DNA from: JAFGXT01 sp963677165
GTDB taxonomy: Bacteria > Verrucomicrobiota > Lentisphaeria > Victivallales > SZUA-371
NCBI GenBank assembly: GCA_963677165.2
Contig: CAXXSX010000001.1
Span: 806,001 to 870,000 of the forward strand
Direction of reading: 5' to 3'
Length of the DNA: 64,000 nt
Shown one piece after another: positions 52,897 to 61,213 of this stretch. The number at the start of each line of letters is the position of its first letter. The stretch's first letter is position 1. The notes under the pieces are model-generated. The model was not told the DNA's origin and searched no databases. It saw only the letters and a list, made by a program, of their open reading frames with translations. A program made the translations under genes and the position numbers.

Positions 52897-53703
52897 ATGA
52901 ATGATGTAGATGTAAAAATACATATGTGCGATTGCGCTCGTTTAGGCGGAAAAGGACAATGGTCCTGGAGGCAGAATAATGTATCTTCGCTCTATTGGAG
53001 ATTGTATTGGAATCGTGGTCCAGGTGGTTTTGTAACTGTAGACGGTCAGGAATATGAACTACTGCCGGATGCTGTATTTCTGATGACTCCTTATACGGTG
53101 TATTCTACCAGAGCTGAAATTGCATTGGAACATTTCTATATACATTTTACTGTCGGCGAACCTCTTGATCAGGTGAATACCGGTTTTATCCGTCTTGGTG
53201 AGGCGGAGTTAGCCCGCGATGCGGCTGACGTACTAAACCTTTTTTTCCGTGAGCCGGATTCCTGGATGGTTATTTTGAGAATAAAAGCATTGATTATTCA
53301 GGCTTTGCTTGGATTACCCTCTGGTGTTGTCATGCCGCGTCGACAATACAGTCCGGCAGTAAAAAGAGCGATGCACATGATAGTATCTGGAGACGGGAGG
53401 TTAAATCGTGAGATTGCAGGGCGTGTGGGGATGAGTGTGAATAGTTTTATTACTTTATTTCGCCGCGAGACTGGAATTCCTCCTCAAGAATGGGGACGGC
53501 GAAAGCGCCTTGAAAAAGCAGGAGAAATGCTGCATTTTGGTGAAGAGTCGATAGAAGAAATTGCCATCGAAACTGGATTTTGTGACCGTTATCATTTTTC
53601 GAAAGTTTTTAAACAGAAATATAATACCAGTCCCGCTGAATACCGGAAGCTGTCGAAGCGGCTGCTGTCAGCGACTGTACTAAAATCAGGAGCATTCCAT
53701 TAA
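52897..53703 (+). CDS. AraC-family transcriptional regulator
   Basis: A 268-residue protein with an N-terminal cupin-like sensor (GGFVTVDGQEYELLPDAVFL, EHFYIHFTVG) and a C-terminal pair of helix-turn-helix units (REIAGRVGMSVNSFITLFRR and IEEIAIETGFCDRYHFSKVF, then KYNTSPAEYRK). It is divergent from the GH78-isomerase-SGNH operon with a palindrome between them, so it is the likely activator of that operon. The ligand is probably a rhamnose-derived sugar (inferred). Its end overlaps the convergent sensor-kinase gene by 18 nt. Confidence 0.9.
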   Translation: MNDVDVKIHMCDCARLGGKGQWSWRQNNVSSLYWRLYWNRGPGGFVTVDGQEYELLPDAVFLMTPYTVYSTRAEIALEHFYIHFTVGEPLDQVNTGFIRLGEAELARDAADVLNLFFREPDSWMVILRIKALIIQALLGLPSGVVMPRRQYSPAVKRAMHMIVSGDGRLNREIAGRVGMSVNSFITLFRRETGIPPQEWGRRKRLEKAGEMLHFGEESIEEIAIETGFCDRYHFSKVFKQKYNTSPAEYRKLSKRLLSATVLKSGAFH

Positions 53704-56700
53704 AAAATTTCTGAGTGAAGATTTTACTTTTTCAAATTCAGCTTCCAGGCATAGCATCGTGTTTATAGATTCGCTGAAATCTCCTTTCCCAGTCATAAAT
53801 TCAAGTCTTTCGGCTGCTTTTTTGAGTTTTACTGCACCGATACCGTGTGCAGACCCTTTAATGATTCGAGCTTTGAGTTTGGCACTTTCCATATCTTCTG
53901 TAGTAATATATTCTTCAATACTGGCAATAATTATCGGAATTTCTCGGATAAATCCATTAATAATATTATGGAGTTGATACTGATTTTTCCGGGTTTTCCG
54001 TACAAGTTTTTCCTTGCTGAAAATAACATCATCGTTGTGGTCATTCTCGGTATAAGGGATTGATTGTCTGTCGCATGGCAGCCAGATCGAAAGTTTAGTT
54101 CTCAACCTCGGCATGTTAACTGGAATTGTTATAAAATCATCAAAACCGTAGTTCTTCCATGTTTTTTGGTCGATTCCTGCAGTTTCCACTACTACGGCAA
54201 CAATGGTTAGTCTGAATGCTTTTTCCGGGGCCTGAACTTCTCGTATTCGGGTGATCATTTTTTGGTAGTCAAAAGAGGAGGTACCATATTCAACGATAAC
54301 CAGATCGAATTCTATGCTGGAAGTCATAGAGATGGCAGTATCAACATTATTGGCATTTCTCACATAGCATCCAAGCTTTTCCAACATAGTTTCAGCGATA
54401 TGTTGACGTTTGGGATCATTGTATACCAGCAGGACCATTATGTTATCATATGTGGGATCTGAAGAAACGAATGAAAAGTTCTTGGCGGGTAAAATCTTAT
54501 TGATTGGAGCCTGTGTCGTTATTGCTCTCAGTTGTTTCGGAATAGCAGAGCGTTTCAATGGTTTTAGAAAACATCCGTTAATATCAGTTAATTTATCAAT
54601 ATCGGTATTGTTATCAGCTATAACAGCCAGAAGCGGATAATTATTACCACAATGTTGCAGCAACTTGTTAAAATCAAAATTCTTCATTTCAGGGTTAAAA
54701 ACAATAATATCAACAGGATTCTGGGCGTTTTCAATTATGTGGTTAAAGGCAGACGTACTGCCGGCTTTTATTACTGAGCAGCCGAATCCCTCCAGATAAG
54801 TTGCCAGCGTTTTTATTTCAAATTTATATTCGGAAGCTATCAGAACTGTTTGATCTGTGATATCATCTAGGTTGTCGAGTTGAGATGCGGACTGATCTTC
54901 AGCAACTTCAAATGGAATAGAGAAGACGATTTCAAGTTTTTGGGCATTGTGTTGATCCAGTATTATTTTTCCTCCCAGCAGTTTTATGAGATGATAGCAT
55001 ATTTCCAGACTTAGTTTTCCTGCTGGATAATTGTTGGTATCAATATTTTCGGAGGAGATTCCAGTTCCGGAGTTTTGAACTTTGAAACTCAGGTTGACGA
55101 TGTTGTGACTGTGGTTTTCCTGCGATATTTCCAGAGATACAGCTTCATCTGAACAGAAGCAAATTGTATTGCTGAGTAAGTTATTGACGATCTGCTCTAC
55201 ACGGGAAGAGTCCCCGATGAGGAATTCCGGAATATCTGGGGAGATAATGCAATAGAGTTCCAGTTGTTTTTCTCTGGCTCTATAATACCAAACGTCAATA
55301 ACTTTTTCAATGGAATAAACAAAATTGAATTTGTGTTTGTTAATTTTAATTTCATTAGACTTTAATTCCGGGAGATATAATATGTTTTTCAGAGAATCAG
55401 TCATGACTTCTCCACTGGATTTAAGTACCTGGACGTAGTGCTGTTGTATTCCGGATAACCGGGTTTCTGCCAACAGACTTGTCATACTGATAATTCCACT
55501 GAGTGGAATATTTATTTCATGACTAATTCCATTCAGGAATTCTTCATGTGCGGTCTCAGCTTTTTTTGCCCGTTTCAGGAGTTTTTGGGCGTGAAGTTGT
55601 AATGCATTCAATTTGCGGTTTTGCTGGCGCATTGAATCAAGTATTTTACTGTAATTACTCTCGGCTTGTTTTTGTGGAGAAATGTCTTCCAGCCAGACTG
55701 CGGTATATGACTCTGTGTCGTGGGAAAAGTTTTTTACACATACAGAGAGGTATAACGGTATATGGTGTCTTTTGGCGTTTGGCAGCCATAGATCCATGGG
55801 GAGCTCAACCGGGCCTATTGTTTCCGGGGAGGTGACGGAAGATGCCAGTATTTTTGCCAGCAGACATTCTGGGCAGGCTGGACTATCTCCACATCCGCTG
55901 CGGCAGTTGTTGCATCTCAGCCATTCACCAATTCGCAGTCCTATGGCTTCGCTCTGGTTGTTTCTGAACTCCTGGGCTTTGTTGTTGATTTGTTTTATAC
56001 GTTGAAATTTATCAAGAATTATCAGTGGTATGGGAGAACTGTCACAGATAATGTCAAACTTATTTTTCAGTCGTTTTTCTTCTGTTACATCCATGTGAAT
56101 ACCGACCAATTGAGCAGGAAGTCCTTTGGAATCGCAAATGGAACGAGTATGTGATCTGATCCAGCACCATGTGCCGTTTTTCTTTTTCATGCGAAAATCA
56201 ATGGAATAGATCGACATGGAACCGTTTGTACAACGATAAAAGTGATCAATGATATGGCCTCGGTCTTCCGGATGTAGAAGTCGTTGTATAGATTCAACAC
56301 GTGAGGATAATTCGTATTCTTCATATCCGAGCATTTTTTTGTAGTTAGCTGAAAGATGCAGGCGGTCTTCATGGATATTCCAGAACCATATCCCAAGGTT
56401 TCCGGCTGCCGCGGCGGAATTGGTGTTTCTCAGATTTTCCGTAAGTAACCCGATTAGTTGTTTCTCTTTGGTTATATCGGTGAAGCATAGACAAACAGAA
56501 GTCTTTTCGGTCGTTGAGACGCTGACAGCAAAGAATCTGATCGTTTTATAGCAATACTTAAAATCCGGTGTACTGTTCAGGCTGGAGTTCTCTATTGCCG
56601 AGTGAATCATGGAATAATCTATGCAAGGAAGTAATGAAATCAGTTCTTTGCCGGAAGCCTGATTGACAGGGATTGAGAATGCTTCGGCAAAAGCACGGTT

Positions 56701-57168
56701 GATTCTTGAACAGACAATTCTTGTCGTCAAATCGTCCGAATGGATCTTTACCAGAATCTTCGCGTTTTTGGAATTATCAAAAAGCATATCCACCATTTTA
56801 CGGCTTTGGTCAAATCGAGAGTAAAGCAACTGTACATCGTAAAGGTATTCTGCCAGCCAATTGATGTAACGATTACGCATTTTTCGAAATTTCATCAGGA
56901 AGATGACTATAGCGGTTATTCCTATCGTAACTGCGGCGATTATGATGACGATAGTATACAGGGAACCTGGATATTCAAGAGGATAATCTGATTCCGGGTC
57001 ATCACTTGGGGAAAGCTCTGTTTCAGTTATATCTGGATGAAATACAAGAAAACTTTTGAGATTTTTAGAAGAGCGTATCCCTGATGTGGGAAGCTGGTAT
57101 CCGTTTATATTTCTGCCGGACAGCAGTACCGCAAACATGACGATGAGACATATGGTTTTTAATGCCAT
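53686..57168 (-). CDS. Large PAS-rich hybrid sensor histidine kinase with degenerate ATPase, receiver and Hpt domains
   Basis: 1160 residues: signal peptide; one helix (about 71-92); PAS-like domains including a PAS/PAC with YSIDFRMKKKNGTWCWIRSH; a further PAS with a Cys cluster (RCNNCRSGCGDSPACPEC, CxxCxxxCxxxxxCxxC); coiled coil; and an H-box with His550 in GISHEINIPLSG. The N box is present (NNLLSNTI), but G1 reads QNSGTGI (Asn699 for Asp) and G2 has lost its glycines. Receiver 1 has Asn825 and receiver 2 Glu960 at the phospho-Asp position; the Hpt has Arg1101 where His is expected. It may be a pseudokinase/scaffold. It follows cheB by 107 nt. Confidence 0.9.
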   Translation of the reverse strand: MALKTICLIVMFAVLLSGRNINGYQLPTSGIRSSKNLKSFLVFHPDITETELSPSDDPESDYPLEYPGSLYTIVIIIAAVTIGITAIVIFLMKFRKMRNRYINWLAEYLYDVQLLYSRFDQSRKMVDMLFDNSKNAKILVKIHSDDLTTRIVCSRINRAFAEAFSIPVNQASGKELISLLPCIDYSMIHSAIENSSLNSTPDFKYCYKTIRFFAVSVSTTEKTSVCLCFTDITKEKQLIGLLTENLRNTNSAAAAGNLGIWFWNIHEDRLHLSANYKKMLGYEEYELSSRVESIQRLLHPEDRGHIIDHFYRCTNGSMSIYSIDFRMKKKNGTWCWIRSHTRSICDSKGLPAQLVGIHMDVTEEKRLKNKFDIICDSSPIPLIILDKFQRIKQINNKAQEFRNNQSEAIGLRIGEWLRCNNCRSGCGDSPACPECLLAKILASSVTSPETIGPVELPMDLWLPNAKRHHIPLYLSVCVKNFSHDTESYTAVWLEDISPQKQAESNYSKILDSMRQQNRKLNALQLHAQKLLKRAKKAETAHEEFLNGISHEINIPLSGIISMTSLLAETRLSGIQQHYVQVLKSSGEVMTDSLKNILYLPELKSNEIKINKHKFNFVYSIEKVIDVWYYRAREKQLELYCIISPDIPEFLIGDSSRVEQIVNNLLSNTICFCSDEAVSLEISQENHSHNIVNLSFKVQNSGTGISSENIDTNNYPAGKLSLEICYHLIKLLGGKIILDQHNAQKLEIVFSIPFEVAEDQSASQLDNLDDITDQTVLIASEYKFEIKTLATYLEGFGCSVIKAGSTSAFNHIIENAQNPVDIIVFNPEMKNFDFNKLLQHCGNNYPLLAVIADNNTDIDKLTDINGCFLKPLKRSAIPKQLRAITTQAPINKILPAKNFSFVSSDPTYDNIMVLLVYNDPKRQHIAETMLEKLGCYVRNANNVDTAISMTSSIEFDLVIVEYGTSSFDYQKMITRIREVQAPEKAFRLTIVAVVVETAGIDQKTWKNYGFDDFITIPVNMPRLRTKLSIWLPCDRQSIPYTENDHNDDVIFSKEKLVRKTRKNQYQLHNIINGFIREIPIIIASIEEYITTEDMESAKLKARIIKGSAHGIGAVKLKKAAERLEFMTGKGDFSESINTMLCLEAEFEKVKSSLRNFLMECS

Positions 57169-57275
57169 TAGTATTCCTGCCTGTGTTACACATTTTCGGT
57201 CTTAATATATTATGGGGAGCGAAGTAACAAAATTACCTCCGAGGATGTCGTTTCCAAATTATTTCGGAAAAGTCG

Positions 57276-58310
57276 TTATACCAGCGATATAATTTTGGAT
57301 GCAACAAGATTTAGCGGAACAATATGATCGACACCTCCATGTGCAATCGCTTCCTTGGGCATGCCGAATACAACGCATGTTTCTTCAGATTCAGCAATGT
57401 TAACAGCTCCGTTATCATGCATCATCTTCATACCTGCTGCTCCATCATCGCCCATTCCTGTCAGGATAACACCCACCGCATTTTTTCCTGCATTCATTGC
57501 TACTGATTTGAATAACACGTTGACTGACGGACGGTGTCGTGATACCAATGCGCCGGATTTTATCTGAACAAAATATCGTGCCCCTGAACGGCGCAGGAGC
57601 ATGTGGTAATTTCCATGTGCAATAATAACCCGTCCGGGAATTACCGAATCACCATCTTCCGCTTCTTTTACTTCCATAGAACAGATTTCGTTCAATCGCA
57701 TGGCGAACGATTTGGTGAATAATTCCGGCATGTGTTGAACAACAACGATTGGCGGGCAATCAGCCGGGAGGCTGAGCAGGACTCGTTCCAGTGCCCGAGT
57801 TCCGCCGGTGGAAGCTCCAATCGCAACAATTTTATCAGTTGTTTTTGTCATGGAAAGTCTTACAGGCGGTGCTGGTTTTGATGGTTCCGTCTGGGCTTTG
57901 GGCGGCGGCATTTTTACCATAGCAGCTGCTTTGATTTTGTCTGCCAGAACAATGACAATATCGCCTACCGAAAATGAGGTGTTAGGTTTAGACATAACCT
58001 CTACTGCCCCGCATTCCATTGCTTCGAGGGCAAGCTGACTGTTGTTTTCTGTCAACGAGGACAGGATAATTGCCGGGATTGGATAATAATGCATAAGTTT
58101 TTTGAGGAAGGTAATTCCATCCATACGTGGCATTTCAATATCAAGGGTAATGACGTCCGGCTTCAGTTCCAGTATCCGATCTCTGGCTACAAACGGATCT
58201 GGAGCGGTTCCTACTACTTCTATATCACGATCCGCTGCAAGTTTTTCGCTGAGAATTTTTCTCACGAAAGCGGAATCATCTACAATTAATACTTTAATTT
58301 TCTTAGCCAC
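57276..58310 (-). CDS. cheB: Chemotaxis response regulator protein-glutamate methylesterase CheB
   Basis: A 344-residue protein that removes methyl groups from, and deamidates, chemoreceptors when phosphorylated by CheA. The N-terminal receiver has IVDDSAFVRKIL, the phospho-Asp in VITLDIEMPRMDG and the switch Lys in MSKPN. After a Pro-rich linker, the esterase has the triad Ser in AIGASTGGTRALE, His in VVQHMPELFT and Asp in LTGMGDDGAAGM. It sits 15 nt after the HDOD gene in the che operon. Confidence 0.96.
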   Translation of the reverse strand: MAKKIKVLIVDDSAFVRKILSEKLAADRDIEVVGTAPDPFVARDRILELKPDVITLDIEMPRMDGITFLKKLMHYYPIPAIILSSLTENNSQLALEAMECGAVEVMSKPNTSFSVGDIVIVLADKIKAAAMVKMPPPKAQTEPSKPAPPVRLSMTKTTDKIVAIGASTGGTRALERVLLSLPADCPPIVVVQHMPELFTKSFAMRLNEICSMEVKEAEDGDSVIPGRVIIAHGNYHMLLRRSGARYFVQIKSGALVSRHRPSVNVLFKSVAMNAGKNAVGVILTGMGDDGAAGMKMMHDNGAVNIAESEETCVVFGMPKEAIAHGGVDHIVPLNLVASKIISLV

Positions 58311-58325
58311 AATTTCTCTCCGGAA

Positions 58326-59177
58326 TCAGATAATTCCTGTTTCTTTAAGTTCATCGAGCTCAAGCTCATGTTGATAAATTATTCTATCAGCCATATCACT
58401 GTCAATCTCAAAAGCTTCTGCTACATTATTGTCGAGATTGTAGTTCAGGCCGTCAATTCCACTTCCTCTCGTAATAGCACTGAAAATATCAGCCAGATGG
58501 ACAATCGCTATAATCTCCGCTATTTTTTCGTCTCCGCTGAAATCGGACGGACAATGATGGTACTTTGCCGTCATGATGAGTTCCTCGGGCATATTCCAGT
58601 GTTCCATTAAAATTGCGCCGGCTTCGCCATGGTCAAGTCCAAGGAACTTTTTTTCAGCCAGGTTGAACGGCATGGCGTTGTCGACTGCTTCTGCGATAAT
58701 CTTTTTTGCGCTTTCTTCCAGAAGATTCTCAAGCAGCAGCTTTCCGATGTCACGGAGCATACAACAGGTAAAAAGCATATCGGATTTTTGATATCCGGTT
58801 TCCCGGTTGATTATTTCAGCAAAGATTGCTCCTGAAACCGATGATTGCCACATCTGGCCCGGAGCCATGTCATAACCTTTCACCGGTTTGTTCAGAGTCG
58901 GGGCCAGTGTCATGGATATAAGAAACTCAAGAGTTCTTTTGAAACCGATTCTGACAATTGCTTCCTGAAGAGTTTTTACCGTAAAATTACCGGAATATAA
59001 TGATGAATTAGCCAGCTTAATGATGTTGGCTGTTATGCCTGGACAATACTCAAAGCATTGAGTTACCTGTGGGACAGATGCATTCTCGTCTCGCAGCAAT
59101 CTTAAAGCCTGCAGCGAAATTACGGGGACTGAATCGAAATTCTTGATTTTACTGATTAATTCCTGATTTACTGTCAT
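58326..59177 (-). CDS. HDOD domain protein in chemotaxis operon
   Basis: A 283-residue protein of the HDOD family (HD-like fold lacking the HD metal dyad). It opens with FDSVPVISLQALRLLRDENAS, then ITANIIKLANSSLYSG and VKTLQEAIVRIGFKRTLEFL. Such proteins act as signal-output or protein-interaction modules and often accompany chemotaxis and response regulator genes. The start ATG overlaps the cheD stop by 4 nt (ATGA), implying translational coupling. Its partner is unknown. Confidence 0.92.
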   Translation of the reverse strand: MTVNQELISKIKNFDSVPVISLQALRLLRDENASVPQVTQCFEYCPGITANIIKLANSSLYSGNFTVKTLQEAIVRIGFKRTLEFLISMTLAPTLNKPVKGYDMAPGQMWQSSVSGAIFAEIINRETGYQKSDMLFTCCMLRDIGKLLLENLLEESAKKIIAEAVDNAMPFNLAEKKFLGLDHGEAGAILMEHWNMPEELIMTAKYHHCPSDFSGDEKIAEIIAIVHLADIFSAITRGSGIDGLNYNLDNNVAEAFEIDSDMADRIIYQHELELDELKETGII

Positions 59178-59659
59178 AATACTGTTTCCCTGCCGTAACT
59201 TCTGATTGTAGTTGTGCCGGTAGCCATATACAACGAAAGCGTTCTTGACTCAGTTCCCAAAACATCTTCCGCCGCAATATCAAGCTTATTTTTTTCGAAA
59301 AATTTGAGTGCGCACTGGTAATTGCGTTCTCCTACCTTGAAAAACTTATTATCATTTAAGACAGCGGCTGCTCCAGCCAGCTTTATAATGAGATTTCGAC
59401 GGGTAGAACCAGCGTTAAAAAACTCCTGGAGCATTAAGGTCAGCCCTGTATTTACAAACATTTCCGGACGTTCTTTGGCTTTTTCCGGATTTAACTTTGA
59501 ATTTGGCAGCATGCAGTGAATAATTCCACCGATTTTCAGGACTGGGTCAAAAATAGTCACTCCCAGGCATGATCCCAGCGAAAACGTGATGATTCGGTCG
59601 TGGAGATTGTCAGATATGAATAAATCCGCAACTCCTACAACTACTCTGTTGTACTCCAT
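59174..59659 (-). CDS. cheD: Chemoreceptor glutamine deamidase CheD
   Basis: A 161-residue enzyme that deamidates specific glutamines of chemoreceptors. Cys31 in FSLGSCLGVTIFDP, His48 in GGIIHCMLPNS and the downstream Thr in NTGLTLMLQ form the expected Cys-His-Thr active site. Length is typical. It is placed between the response regulator and the HDOD gene in the che operon. Confidence 0.95.
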   Translation of the reverse strand: MEYNRVVVGVADLFISDNLHDRIITFSLGSCLGVTIFDPVLKIGGIIHCMLPNSKLNPEKAKERPEMFVNTGLTLMLQEFFNAGSTRRNLIIKLAGAAAVLNDNKFFKVGERNYQCALKFFEKNKLDIAAEDVLGTESRTLSLYMATGTTTIRSYGRETVL

Positions 59660-59758
59660 AAATAATTACCAACACAAATTTAATAAATTACCGGGCATTC
59701 CGGGATTATACTCTTAAAACGCTTGAAAGATCAGAAGTCCCCATAAGTTTCTTAACGT

Positions 59759-60208
59759 TCAGAGTATACATAACATCTCACTAATCATCGAATTTATAAT
59801 ACCGGTAAGTTCCGCCATTTCAAATGGTTTTGCTATATACCGGTCAAAACAATCCATTCTGACGATATCACAATTATAGCCGCTGCAAAACAGTACCGGA
59901 ATACCGGGTTTTGTTCGTTTCAATTCAAAAGCCAATTCCCAGCCGTTCATCTCAGGAAGAATAATATCAATGATTATTAATCCTATTTCATCCCGATAAC
60001 GGCTGAATATACTTTGAGCCTCATCCGGATCAGCAGCAGTCATTACACTGTATCCCTGCCATTCCAGCATTGCCCTGATTACTTTTCTGACTTCCTCATC
60101 GTCATCGACTACCAGGATCAGAAAATCCCGTTTCTTTATGATTGGCTCACTGGCTGCACCGATGATCAATTGATCAGCTGCAAAATATGCCGTGAATTTC
60201 GTTTTCAA
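59759..60208 (-). CDS. Single-domain response regulator (CheY-like)
   Basis: A receiver domain of ~120 residues behind a ~28-residue N-terminal extension. Acidic pair in ILVVDDDEEVRKVI, phospho-Asp in LIIIDIILPEMNG, Ser in LFCSGYN and switch Lys in IAKPFEMAEL are intact. No output domain, so it acts through protein contacts, as a CheY or as a phosphate sink. The start is uncertain: the frame begins with TTG at 60208, overlapping the stop of a small SD-equipped ORF (60205-60279), and no ATG is available before the domain. Confidence 0.88.
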   Translation of the reverse strand: MKTKFTAYFAADQLIIGAASEPIIKKRDFLILVVDDDEEVRKVIRAMLEWQGYSVMTAADPDEAQSIFSRYRDEIGLIIIDIILPEMNGWELAFELKRTKPGIPVLFCSGYNCDIVRMDCFDRYIAKPFEMAELTGIINSMISEMLCIL

Positions 60209-60279
60209 GGCTCTAACTCCAGAGCTGCAAAAGCTGCCGATATCCGGTTTGCCAATTCATGGTTGATATTATAGCCCAC
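60205..60279 (-). CDS. Putative 24-codon leader ORF coupled to the response regulator
   Basis: GTG start at 60279, product VGYNINHELANRISAAFAAL plus 4 residues, stop TGA overlapping the TTG start of the response regulator (TTGA). AGGAGGTGAT, a near-perfect Shine-Dalgarno, sits at 60292-60283. An alternative ATG two bases upstream (60281) would read a 22-codon peptide in another frame. It could be a leader peptide that re-initiates the next gene, or the true N-terminus with a frameshift. Not proven. Confidence 0.4.
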   Translation of the reverse strand: MGYNINHELANRISAAFAALELEP

Positions 60280-60401
60280 ATAATCACCTCCTACCTGTAT
60301 GTTGTGGAAGAAAATCAGTATTTTTTTATTTTTTGTAATAAATATTATATGAGTAAAAGTACTTTTCGTTTAAAATGAATAAAATACTACTGATGTATAA
60401 T

Positions 60402-61205
60402 TTATTTTTTTACGTATAATGCTGGTTTGACGGGATTGAATCCTTCGGAAAATCCCGATATGCTTTCGGAATGCCCGACAAACAAATACCCGCCGGGGCG
60501 CAATAATCTGCGTGCTTCTTCGACAAATTTGCGTTTCACCGGTTCATCAAAATATATCATTACATTGCGACAGAAAATGATATCCAGAGGCCCGCTCATA
60601 GGATAGGGGGTTTCAATTAAATTAAGCCGTTTGAATGTTACTAATGATTTTAAGTTGCTAATAACAGTATATGAATTTTCGCCCGGTCTTGTATTTCGTT
60701 CGAAATACTTGAACCTGATGTTTCCTGGAATATCATTCAACTTAGCTTTTTCATATGTTCCGCTTACAGCAGTCCGCAATACATTTGTTGATATGTCCGT
60801 TGCCAGCAGTTTAAAATCTAAACTCGCCTGATCCCGGATATGTTCCCGAAAGCACATTGCCAGGGTGTAGGGTTCTTCTCCTGTAGATGATGCTGCGCAC
60901 CAGACCCGGATGCGCTTTTGACCGCGTTGGACTATATTGTTGAGTATTTCTGCATAATATTCAAAATGAATTGATTCCCTGAAGAAATGTGTTGTATTGG
61001 TGGATATTACATTCAAGAATTCCACTAATTCATCTTTTCCATCGCTTTTCAGCAGGTCAAGATACTCTTCATAAGTCTCCAGCTGCAGTTTTCGAAGCCG
61101 CTTTTGAAGTCTCGAAGATACTAAGGATATTTTGTTTTCAGACAGGGCAATTCCACTATTGTTGTATACCAACTGGCGAATCGCGTTGAATGTTCTTGTT
61201 TTCAT
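60402..61205 (-). CDS. cheR: Chemotaxis protein-glutamate O-methyltransferase CheR
   Basis: A 267-residue SAM-dependent enzyme that methylates receptor glutamates. N-terminal helical domain (RQLVYNNSGIALSENKISLV), FLNVISTNTTHFFRES, the SAM motif VWCAASSTGEEPYTLAM, ATDIS, and the C-terminal DIIFCRNVMIYFDEPVKRKF and VGHSES. The start at 61205 is chosen for GAGGG 5 nt upstream; a GTG lies at 61211. It follows cheA by 8 nt. This CheR lacks a C-terminal pentapeptide-binding extension. Confidence 0.96.
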   Translation of the reverse strand: MKTRTFNAIRQLVYNNSGIALSENKISLVSSRLQKRLRKLQLETYEEYLDLLKSDGKDELVEFLNVISTNTTHFFRESIHFEYYAEILNNIVQRGQKRIRVWCAASSTGEEPYTLAMCFREHIRDQASLDFKLLATDISTNVLRTAVSGTYEKAKLNDIPGNIRFKYFERNTRPGENSYTVISNLKSLVTFKRLNLIETPYPMSGPLDIIFCRNVMIYFDEPVKRKFVEEARRLLRPGGYLFVGHSESISGFSEGFNPVKPALYVKK

Positions 61206-61213
61206 CGACACCC

